From assembly GCA_942492445.1 (NCBI GenBank), contig CALOEW010000031.1:1-64000 (forward strand): a DNA stretch of 64,000 nucleotides. Direction: 5' to 3'. The stretch's first letter is position 1. The number at the start of each line of letters is the position of its first letter. Both the position numbers and the translations under genes were made by a program. Of this stretch, positions 9,088-16,656 are shown one piece after another. The notes under the pieces are model-generated. The model did no database searches. It was not told the DNA's origin and saw only the letters and a list, made by a program, of their open reading frames with translations. The DNA comes from NORP240 sp942492445. Lineage in GTDB: Bacteria > Pseudomonadota > Gammaproteobacteria > Pseudomonadales > Pseudohongiellaceae.

Positions 9088-10272
9088 TTAACTATTTGCT
9101 TTAACAATCAACTCATTAGCCAGATCTCTGGCCTGCGAGTCCGCAGCATGAATAATATCGAGACTTGACGCGCCTTCACAAGGCATTTTCGACATAACTT
9201 CCTCGATGACACGATGAATCCGGTCAAATCTCAGGCGCCCCCCCAGGAATCCTGCCACCGCCACCTCGTTGGCCGCATTGAGGACTGCAGGAGCCGTGCC
9301 CCCGAGCCTGGCGGCATTCATACCGAGACGCAGACAGGGAAATCGCTCCAGGTCCGGGGCCAGGAATTGAAGTGGTTGTTCCCGGGTAAGATCCAGGCCG
9401 GCGGCACCGGAATCCATCCGCTCAGGCCAGGCAAGCCCATGGGCTATAGGAATTCGCATGTCGGGATTCGCCAGTTGGGCGATCATCGATCCATCATCGT
9501 ATTCCACCATCGAATGAACGATACTCTGCGGGTGTATTACCACATCAAGCTGGTCACAACCCAGGTCGAACAGGTAGCACGCTTCAATATACTCCAACCC
9601 TTTGTTCATCAGCGTTGCCGAGTCCACGGATATTTTCCGCCCCATGTTCCAGCGCGGGTGATTGCAGGCCTGCTCGGGAGTCACAGCGGCCAGGCCGTCG
9701 GCAGGCAAGTCCAGAAACGGCCCCCCGGACGCGGTAAGGATCACTCGCCGCACACCCCGTTTGCCGCTGACCACTTCGCCATCGAGGGGTTTGGGAAGGC
9801 ACTGGAAAATGGCATTGTGCTCACTGTCGATAGGCAAAAGTTTGCCGCCACCGCGGCGGATGCTGTCCATAAACAGGTCTCCCGCCATAACCAGGGATTC
9901 CTTGTTGGCCAATAACACTTTCTTGCCGGCCTCTACTGCGGCAAGGGTCGGCCTGAGACCCGCAGCGCCCACAATTGCCGCCATCACGATCTGTGTCTCC
10001 GGATGTCCGGCGACAGTTTCCAGTTCTTCGGAACCGGCCAGTACTTCGGTGCGGGAATCAGTCAGCAGTCGTTCAAGGGCGGCGACTCCATCCGTGTTGG
10101 CAACAACTGCGTAGCGGGGCTTGAACCGCCGACACTGGTCAGCCAGCAGGTCAATACTGTTGCAGGCGGTCAGTGCGAAGACCTCATACTCCGGATGCCT
10201 GGCAATAACGTCCAATGTGCTCTCGCCGATGGAGCCGGTCGAACCCAGGACAGTTATCCGTTTCTTGTTCAT
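9088..10272 (-). CDS. dxr: 1-deoxy-D-xylulose 5-phosphate reductoisomerase
   Basis: Second enzyme of the MEP isoprenoid pathway, converting DXP to MEP with NADPH. The ATG at 10272 gives MNKKRITVLGSTGSIGEST, the NADPH-binding loop at the N-terminus. LLANKESLVMAG, the metal and substrate segment SEHNAIFQCL and HPQSIVHSMVEY follow. About 394 residues, standard. It sits between cdsA and rseP; the isoprenoid product feeds UppS encoded two genes upstream. Confidence 0.97.
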   Translation of the reverse strand: MNKKRITVLGSTGSIGESTLDVIARHPEYEVFALTACNSIDLLADQCRRFKPRYAVVANTDGVAALERLLTDSRTEVLAGSEELETVAGHPETQIVMAAIVGAAGLRPTLAAVEAGKKVLLANKESLVMAGDLFMDSIRRGGGKLLPIDSEHNAIFQCLPKPLDGEVVSGKRGVRRVILTASGGPFLDLPADGLAAVTPEQACNHPRWNMGRKISVDSATLMNKGLEYIEACYLFDLGCDQLDVVIHPQSIVHSMVEYDDGSMIAQLANPDMRIPIAHGLAWPERMDSGAAGLDLTREQPLQFLAPDLERFPCLRLGMNAARLGGTAPAVLNAANEVAVAGFLGGRLRFDRIHRVIEEVMSKMPCEGASSLDIIHAADSQARDLANELIVKANS

Positions 10273-10280
10273 CACCAGGT

Positions 10281-11144
10281 TTAACTCCCGAATACCATTA
10301 ACAGGAACAGCCACAACACCGCAAATGGGGTTGCCGCCGTCAGGCTGTCCAGCCGGTCAAGCACCCCCCCATGACCGGGCAGTAGGGAACCGCTGTCTTT
10401 CAGATTGCGGTTGCGTTTCAGCATACTTTCAAACAGATCACCGACAACACTGCTTGTCGATACCAGCACTGCCCCAAGCACCGCAAGCAAACTCTGGATC
10501 AGGTTCAGGGGCACAACGCGGTCGGCGACAAAGATCACTCCTGCGGCAGCCAGGGCCACGCTGGAAATCATACCGCCCCAGAATCCTGCCCAGGACTTGC
10601 CCGGACTGATTGCCGGAGCCAATTTTCGCCGCCCCCAGGCTCGACCCGCAAAGTAGGCGCCAATGTCGGCGGCACTGACCAGGGCAACGAGACAGAGCAC
10701 CAGAGCCCCGGACTCATCCAGGTATTTCAGCTGAGTTATCCCGCACCAGGCAGGCACCAGCACAAATATTCCCATGAGCGCCACGTGGGACTTATCGTTC
10801 CAGGAACTGGCATTGGCCGGGTAACCCGTAAGGAGCCAGGCGGCCAGAAGCCAGAACAGACAGCCCAGCGTCATGATCGATATGACGCGCAGCGGGTCCA
10901 GTGTCTGCGCTCCGAAGGTGGCACCGACAAGTAAAAATGCTCCCCCGAGGAGTCCTGCAAAGCTGAGCAGGTAGCCTTTGCGTGACCGGGCATCGTCCAG
11001 CCCTATGAGAAGCGCCCATTCCCTGGCTGCCAGAAACGATATGAGCGCCATTGAAACTGCGAACAGGAAGGGTGTGGAAAACACTGCCAGCAGGACCAGC
11101 CCGGTGATCAATACGACAGCAGTCAGAACTCTCTGCAACAGCAC
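10281..11144 (-). CDS. cdsA: Phosphatidate cytidylyltransferase (CDP-diglyceride synthase)
   Basis: Makes CDP-diacylglycerol, the precursor of all phospholipids, in the inner membrane. About 287 residues with some eight hydrophobic segments and the C-terminal CDS signature FESMLKRNRNLKDSGSLLPGHGG followed by DRLDS. The GTG at 11144 is preferred because AAGGAAG lies just upstream and the result matches the usual length near 285; the longer open frame overlaps uppS heavily. The uppS stop is 10 bp upstream. Confidence 0.93.
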   Translation of the reverse strand: MLLQRVLTAVVLITGLVLLAVFSTPFLFAVSMALISFLAAREWALLIGLDDARSRKGYLLSFAGLLGGAFLLVGATFGAQTLDPLRVISIMTLGCLFWLLAAWLLTGYPANASSWNDKSHVALMGIFVLVPAWCGITQLKYLDESGALVLCLVALVSAADIGAYFAGRAWGRRKLAPAISPGKSWAGFWGGMISSVALAAAGVIFVADRVVPLNLIQSLLAVLGAVLVSTSSVVGDLFESMLKRNRNLKDSGSLLPGHGGVLDRLDSLTAATPFAVLWLFLLMVFGS

Positions 11145-11154
11145 CCGGTCTTCC

Positions 11155-11886
11155 TTATTCAGAGTCAGGTTGGGAACCGAATCGACGCTGACGACTGACG
11201 AAATCATCCAATGCCAGTTGAAACTGCCGGTCGTCGAAGTCTGGCCAGTAGCAGTCGGTGAAATACAATTCAGTATAGGCGAACTGCCAGAGCAGAAAAT
11301 TGCTGATTCGTCGTTCACCGCCGGTACGAATACACAGATCAGGCGCCGGAATATCACCAAGGCTGATATGCCGTTGCATGGCTTCTTCATCAACCTGGTC
11401 TGCAGTCAGTGTACCTGACTCGACCTGTGCAGCCAGTCGGCTGGCGGCCTGAGCAATATCCCACTTACCCCCGTAATCAGCCGCCACAGTCACTGTCAGC
11501 CCGGAGTTCCCCCCGGTGAGTTCTTCAACCTGACGCATGTGATTCAGCAATTTGCCTCCGAAACTGTCGCGCCGACCAATAAATCGAACACGCACATTCT
11601 TCGCATGAAACTGCTCGATTTCCTTACGCTTCAGAACTGCCAGAAAGAGTGACATCAGAGCCTGAACTTCTTTCTTGGGACGCAGCCAGTTTTCGCTGCT
11701 GAAGGCGAACAGGGTGAGATGATCGATATCACGGGAAATGCAGCTGTCCACCAGGTCTCTGGCGGATTCCGCCCCGGCACGATGCCCCGCTGTACCATTC
11801 AACCCCCTGGCCTTTGCCCAACGGTTGTTGCCATCCATGATAACCGCGATATGCACAGGGAGTCTGTTCTTGGTGTCAGGCGTCAT
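11155..11886 (-). CDS. uppS: Undecaprenyl diphosphate synthase (cis-prenyltransferase)
   Basis: Builds C55 undecaprenyl diphosphate, the lipid carrier for peptidoglycan and surface glycans. The 243 residues contain the catalytic segment HIAVIMDGNNRWAKARG (Asp about 18), FAFSSENWLRP, and the C-terminal substrate motif DLCIRTGGERRISNFLLWQ. It follows frr and precedes cdsA. The carrier is later recycled by UppP, encoded at 23 kb. Confidence 0.97.
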   Translation of the reverse strand: MTPDTKNRLPVHIAVIMDGNNRWAKARGLNGTAGHRAGAESARDLVDSCISRDIDHLTLFAFSSENWLRPKKEVQALMSLFLAVLKRKEIEQFHAKNVRVRFIGRRDSFGGKLLNHMRQVEELTGGNSGLTVTVAADYGGKWDIAQAASRLAAQVESGTLTADQVDEEAMQRHISLGDIPAPDLCIRTGGERRISNFLLWQFAYTELYFTDCYWPDFDDRQFQLALDDFVSRQRRFGSQPDSE

Positions 11887-11970
11887 ACTTGCATAATCCC
11901 TTCTCGTCCCGATTACATCCCGATGGGGATTCGTTACCAGTCATCCTCACCGTGGGCAATGAAGCGGATT

Positions 11971-12528
11971 TCAGACCGAAAGAAGATCTTCTTCCTTCGC
12001 TGCAAGGCTCTTCTCGATGGCGTCAACGTACTTGTCTGTGAGCTTCTGTATCTGTTCTTCTGCACGACGCAGTTCGTCCTCGCTGATTTCCTTTTCCTTC
12101 TCCAGGTCCTTCAGATCGGAATTGGCGTCACGCCGTATATTGCGAACTGCCACTCTGGCATTTTCGGCCTCGTGTCTGGCCTGCTTGGTAAATTCGCGAC
12201 GGGTTTCTTCGGTCAACGGTGGCATGGGAACGCGGATAGTTTCACCATTGTTGGATGGATTGAGCCCCAGGTCCGACCTCATGATCGCTTTCTCGATTTC
12301 ACCGATCATGGATTTTTCCCAGGGGCTGACAACCAGCGATCGTCCTTCCTCGACGGTTACATTGGCAAGCTGATTGAGTGGCGTGTCGGCACCATAGTAG
12401 GACACCATGATGTCATCCAGAAGGCTGGGATGGGCTCTGCCGGTGCGGATCCTGTTGAATGCGGACTCCAGAGACGCAACGCTCTTGCTCATGCGTTCTT
12501 CTGCATCCTTTGTTATCTCTTTGATCAT
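11971..12528 (-). CDS. frr: Ribosome recycling factor
   Basis: Splits post-termination ribosomes together with EF-G. The 185-residue protein shows RIRTGRAHPSLLDDI, the domain II region YYGADTPLNQLANVTV, and the C-terminal helix RNIRRDANSDLKDLEK, all characteristic. The start ATG is preceded by GGGAGA. It stands between pyrH and uppS in the conserved order. Confidence 0.98.
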   Translation of the reverse strand: MIKEITKDAEERMSKSVASLESAFNRIRTGRAHPSLLDDIMVSYYGADTPLNQLANVTVEEGRSLVVSPWEKSMIGEIEKAIMRSDLGLNPSNNGETIRVPMPPLTEETRREFTKQARHEAENARVAVRNIRRDANSDLKDLEKEKEISEDELRRAEEQIQKLTDKYVDAIEKSLAAKEEDLLSV

Positions 12529-12584
12529 CTGCTGATTCTCCCGGTCAGAATTATACTGGGGCCACCTGCACTGGGAACCCCGAA

Positions 12585-13273
12585 TTAATCAATCGTGGTT
12601 CCTTCGCCTCCGCCCATGACATTGTTCAGCAGGGCACCGGCTTTGTTCATATTGAAAACCCGGATGGGCATGGCGTTATCCCGGCTCAGGCAGATCGCGG
12701 TCAGGTCCATGACACCAAGTTTCTTGTCGATGACCTCGTCGTAGCTGAGAGTATCAAATTTGACTGCCTGGGGATCGACATTCGGGTCCGCTGAGTAGAC
12801 ACCATCGACCTTGGTGGCCTTCAGCATCAGGTCGGCATCAATTTCAATGCCCCGCAGACAGGCCGCTGTATCGGTGGTAAAAAAGGATTGCCGGTACCGG
12901 CAGAAAAAATAACCACATCACCGGATCGTAAATGCCGCATGGCGGTGCGGCGGTCATAGTGTTCCACCACACCGCTCATTTGTATGGCTGACATAACTCG
13001 GGTGGCGATACGCCAGTTCATCACTGTTGCCAGCATGCCCATGTGATCGCCGGTTACCCGCTCCATACCGGCAGCATGCAACGCTGCACCACGAAACAGA
13101 TTACCACCGCCGATCACCATACCCACCTGAACGCCAAGACCGATTAGTTGACCGACTTCCACCGCCATGCGATCAAGCACTTTGGGGTCAATTCCAAAAT
13201 CCGCTTCCCCGGTCAGCGCTTCGCCACTCAGTTTCAGCAGTATTCGCTTGTATTTCTTGTCTGTTCCGGGCAT
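12585..13273 (-). CDS. pyrH: UMP kinase, one-base frameshift
   Basis: Phosphorylates UMP to UDP in pyrimidine synthesis and belongs to the amino acid kinase fold. The N-terminal half reads YKRILLKLSGEALTG and GMVIGGGNLFRG. The frame is lost in the A run 12879-12884; adding one base restores GTGNPFFTTDTAACLRGIEIDADLMLKATKVDGVYSADP and leads to the stop at 12585. Restored length is about 229-240 residues. The start is taken as the ATG giving MPGTDKKYK; no strong ribosome-binding site is visible, and an upstream GTG is possible. A homopolymer error is the likely cause of the break. Confidence 0.92.
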
Positions 13274-13341
13274 GGTGGCTTGTTGCTTCGATGTCACACT
13301 CAGAGTCGGCTTAAAGGTTTTCGTATTGAATCGTGAGCTCA

Positions 13342-14217
13342 TCAGTTCTTGAGTTGGGCTGCAACTTCAGCAGCAAAATCCACTTCTTCTTTCTCGATGC
13401 CTTCACCGACTTCAAAGCGGACGAAGGAAACAACATCGGCACCTGCATCTTTTAGCAAGCCAGAGATTTTCGTTTCAGGGTCTTTCACGAAATCTTGTTC
13501 CAACAAGCTTACTTCGGCAACAAATTTTCGCAATCTTCCGCTGATCATTTTTTCAACAATTTCTTCCGGCTTGCCGCTTTCACGCGCCTGGGCAGAGTAA
13601 ATTTCAGATTCCTTGGCCAGCACCTCTTCGGGCACATCTTCAGCGCGCACCACCATCGGGTTCACTGCAGCGATATGCATGGCAATATCTCGCGCCAAGG
13701 GATTCGTCACCGCCCTGCAGTGCAATCAGTACGGCGATCGGTTATTGGATTATGCACGTACGCGTCAACAATACCCTTATTGGCGTCCTCAAATTCAGAC
13801 GTTCAACACGTCGTACAGTAATGTTCTCACCAATTTTCTGCACCAGCGCCTGACGCGTTTCTTCCAGACCAGCTTCCAGCAGATGCCGCAACATCTGCGT
13901 CGCGATTTGTCAAAGCCTGATCCAGCACCTTCCTCGGCAAAACCAGGAAAGTTGTCATCTCTGGCTGCGAAATCGGTTTCACTGTTTACTTCAACCACCA
14001 CACCGTAGTTGCCGTCCTCGGCAATTTTGGTCATTACAATGCCCTGGGCTGCGCGGCTGGATTTCTTTGCTGCTTTCAAGCCGCTAGCCTTACGCAGATC
14101 ATCAATTGCCTGTTCCATATCGCCATCCGCTTCCTGCAAGGGCTTTTTGCAGTCCATCATGCCAAGGCCGGTACGCTCACGCAGTTCCTTGACCATGCTT
14201 GCAGTAATTGTAGTCAT
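13342..14217 (-). CDS. tsf: Elongation factor Ts, several frame breaks
   Basis: Nucleotide exchange factor for EF-Tu. The N-terminus MTTITASMVKELRERTGLGMMDCKKPLQEADGD-like region is intact, with the EF-Ts signatures LRERTGLGMMDCKKAL-like and VVEVNSETDF. After about residue 90 the sequence needs at least three single-base corrections: parts of the true protein appear in other frames as KVLDQALTNRDADV, LEETRQALVQKIGENI and RRVERL. The C-terminal third (KPEEIVEKMISGRL, RFEVGEGIEKEE) is in frame again to the stop. Such density of breaks in a normally essential gene points to poor consensus sequence here. The start is preceded by GAGG. Confidence 0.9.
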
Positions 14218-14290
14218 CTTGTTTGCCTCTTGACTGTCTCTCCGCTAACGGCTTGGAACATTATTGAAACTAGTATCTGGTTGATTCGTT

Positions 14291-14313
14291 AAAAAAGGGG
14301 GCATTACGCCCCC
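14291..14313 (-). terminator. Intrinsic terminator/attenuator between rpsB and tsf
   Basis: On the minus strand a GGGGGC / GCCCCC stem with a 5-nt loop is followed by six T. It lies after the rpsB stop (14374) and before the tsf start (14217), so it should reduce read-through from rpsB into tsf, as is known for the rpsB-tsf operon of enterobacteria. Confidence 0.85.
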
Positions 14314-14373
14314 GATTGTAATACCTATGGTTGGCAGCCGTCGGCATGCTGCTCGACTCTATGAATTGAGGGT

Positions 14374-15449
14374 TTACTCTTCCTCAGAGTCTTTGGCTCC
14401 GCTTTTTCTTGGCAGGTGCTTTTTCTTGACAGCTGCCTTCTTCGCTGGCAGCTTTTTCTTGGCAGGTGCTTTTTTCTTGGCGGCAGCTTTCTTGACTGCT
14501 GCCTTTTCGCTGCATCACCTGCCTCAGCGCTTGCCGCTGGCCGCTTCAGTCGCTTCTGGCTCCGCTTCAGTGCTTCTCTTCCGCGACCGCCTCTTCTGAC
14601 TTCTTCAGCAGCAGTCTGGCTTCTTCTTTTATTTCTGGCGGGGCTCTCAGCCTCTTCCGCTTTTCTGCTTGGCTTTGACCTTGGGTGCGTTTGGCCTCAG
14701 CATCATGGCGCTGGCTCATCGTCAATCGACTTCGACAAACTCCCCTTCACCGACATTATTGGCTGCTTGCCTTGCCTGTCCAGCAGGCATCAGCAATGCC
14801 GCCGTAACATAAAGCATGAATCGCACGAATCGCATCGTCATTACCGGGAATGACAAAATCCACGCCATCCGGATCACTGTTGGTATCAACAATACCAATC
14901 ACCGGAATCCTGAGACTATTGGCTTCCTTGACCGCAATGCGTTCGTGATCCACATCGATTACGAATAGCGCATCAGGCAGCCCGCCCATATCCTTGATAC
15001 CGCCAATACTGCGCTCCAGCTTTTCCTTGGCTCCGGGCGCATCAGGGCTTCTTTTTTGGTGAGCTTGGCTCAAAGGTACCATCAACTTCCTGGGCTTCCA
15101 GGTCTTTTAGCCGCTTGATGGAACCACGGATTGTCTTGTAGTTGGTCAGCATGCCACCCAGCCAGCGATGATTGACATACGGCATGCCGGCACGTTCCGC
15201 TTCAGTGCGAATGAATTTTCCTGCGGCCCGCTTGGTGCCGACAAACAGCACTTTCTTGTTTCTGGCTGCCAGAATACGGACTTCCTCCAGCGCTGTATTC
15301 AACGCCGGCAGAGTGTGTTCCAGATTGATGATATGAATCTTGTTACGAGCCCCGAAAATGTACTTATCCATTTTGGGATTCCAGTAACGGCATTGATGTC
15401 CGAAGTGCACACCGGCCTTCAGCATCTCTTTCATAGATACGGCGGTCAT
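14374..15449 (-). CDS. rpsB: 30S ribosomal protein S2 with long Lys/Ala-rich tail, frame breaks
   Basis: S2 of the small ribosomal subunit. From ATG 15449 the core reads MTAVSMKEMLKAGVHFGHQ, then RYWNPKMDKYIFGARNKIHI, VLFVGTKRAAGKFI and NHRWLGGMLTN. One break near 15050-15085 joins to SIGGIKDMGGLPDALFVIDV and VIGIVDTNSDPDGVDFVIPGNDDA. Beyond the normal S2 end (around residue 235-250) coding-like sequence continues for roughly 100 codons in shifting frames as Lys/Ala/Glu-rich blocks, with repeated AAGAAAAAG-type codons, ending GAKDSEEE at a TAA at 14374. So S2 appears to have an H1-like basic tail with an acidic tip; its exact sequence is uncertain because of several indels. Confidence 0.85.
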
Positions 15450-15848
15450 AAACGATCCTGTAGTCTGGGTTAGGCCTCCACGCACCCCATGACTTAACCC
15501 GTGGAAAGCTCAGAATGGCATTCCGGCGGGCACCCAAAGCCGATGTGACGGTGCATGTGCGACGTTAATGGCTGAACCGGCCAGCCCTGGTTACACAAAA
15601 TTCCGGGGAGCAGCCCCCGGAGCGCGCCGCTTTATACCATACTGGCGCCTAAACTTAAAGCATTGGAGAATTCTTTCAGGCCAATTCCTCCGCTCCCGGT
15701 GTACACCGCCATGCCTGTTATTCACCCTCCCTCTGCTTTACAATACGCAACCTTTCAGGTGCATAACCGGATCGAGGCCACGACTGGATTGCAGGGGCCG
15801 GCGGCCCGCCTGAATGAATTTTTTGCTGGCTGACGACAGATCCAGACT
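15450..15848. other. Divergent rpsB/map intergenic region
   Basis: About 400 bp without a supported gene. It holds the putative rpsB promoter and leader (minus) and must hold the map promoter (plus); a weak TACAAT -10-like box lies near 15738-15745. Open frames through it are not supported by composition or homology. Confidence 0.6.
15631..15659 (-). promoter_or_regulatory. Putative rpsB promoter with GC-rich discriminator
   Basis: Minus strand: TATAAA (-10, 15636-15631) with TTTAAG 17 bp upstream as a weak -35, followed directly by GCGGCGCGC, the GC-rich discriminator typical of stringently controlled ribosomal promoters. It would give a leader of about 175 nt before rpsB, containing a CCGGGG/CCCCGG hairpin at 15603-15620. 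Sequence-based guess only. Confidence 0.45.
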
Positions 15849-16628
15849 ATGGGAATCACCATAAAAACCGCAGATGAAATTGCCAAAATGCGCATGGCAG
15901 GGCGGCTCGCTGCGGATGTTCTGGAAATGATCACGCCCTATGTGGAACCCGGCATCAGCACCGGAGAACTGGATCGTATCTGTCACGACTATATTGTCAA
16001 TGTCCAGAAGGCCATTCCTGCCCCGCTGAATTACAACGGCTTTCCAAAGTCTATCTGCACTTCGGTAAATCACGTGATCTGCCACGGTATACCCAGCGAA
16101 ACCAAAGTTCTCAAAAACGGCGATATCATCAACATTGATGTCACCGTCATCAAGGACGGATTTCATGGCGACACCAGCAAGATGTTCTGTGTCGGAGACA
16201 CTCCCGAGCACGCCCGTCGCCTGATCCGGGTCACTCAGGAATGTCTTTATCAGGGTATTGAACTGGTCAGACCGGGTATCACGCTGGGGGATATTGGACA
16301 CGCCATTCAGGCCCATGCGGAAGCTAACCATTACTCCGTGGTCCGGGAGTATTGCGGGCATGGCATCGGCAGGGTGTTCCATGAAGATCCTCAGGTGCTT
16401 CATTATGGCCGACCTCGCAGTGGATGTGTTGTGGTCGAGGGGATGACCTTCACGATCGAGCCCATGTTGAATGCAGGCAGTCGATACACCAAACTTTCCA
16501 GGAAAGATGGCTGGACTGTAACCACCACGGACAGGCGCCTGTCGGCTCAATGGGAACACACGCTGGCCGTGACAGGCAATGGGTTTGAAATCCTGACGTT
16601 GCGGTCGGATGAACAACTACCCTGGTAA
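15849..16628 (+). CDS. map: Methionine aminopeptidase type I
   Basis: Removes the initiator Met from nascent proteins. The 259 residues show the five metal ligands in the usual segments: Asp in NIDVTVIKDGFHGDTS (two), His in GHGIGRVFHEDP, Glu in FTIEPML and Glu in QWEHTLAVT; VNHVICHGIP carries the active-site His. Divergent from rpsB, as in many gammaproteobacteria, and 28 bp ahead of glnD, so probably cotranscribed with it. Confidence 0.97.
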   Translation: MGITIKTADEIAKMRMAGRLAADVLEMITPYVEPGISTGELDRICHDYIVNVQKAIPAPLNYNGFPKSICTSVNHVICHGIPSETKVLKNGDIINIDVTVIKDGFHGDTSKMFCVGDTPEHARRLIRVTQECLYQGIELVRPGITLGDIGHAIQAHAEANHYSVVREYCGHGIGRVFHEDPQVLHYGRPRSGCVVVEGMTFTIEPMLNAGSRYTKLSRKDGWTVTTTDRRLSAQWEHTLAVTGNGFEILTLRSDEQLPW

Positions 16629-16656
16629 CGCGCAGTTACCGTAATCGGATTCCTAC

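Noticed and set aside
15738..16616. A 292-residue minus-strand frame
   Set aside because: Antisense to map, which has clear metal-ligand motifs; no conserved features of its own.
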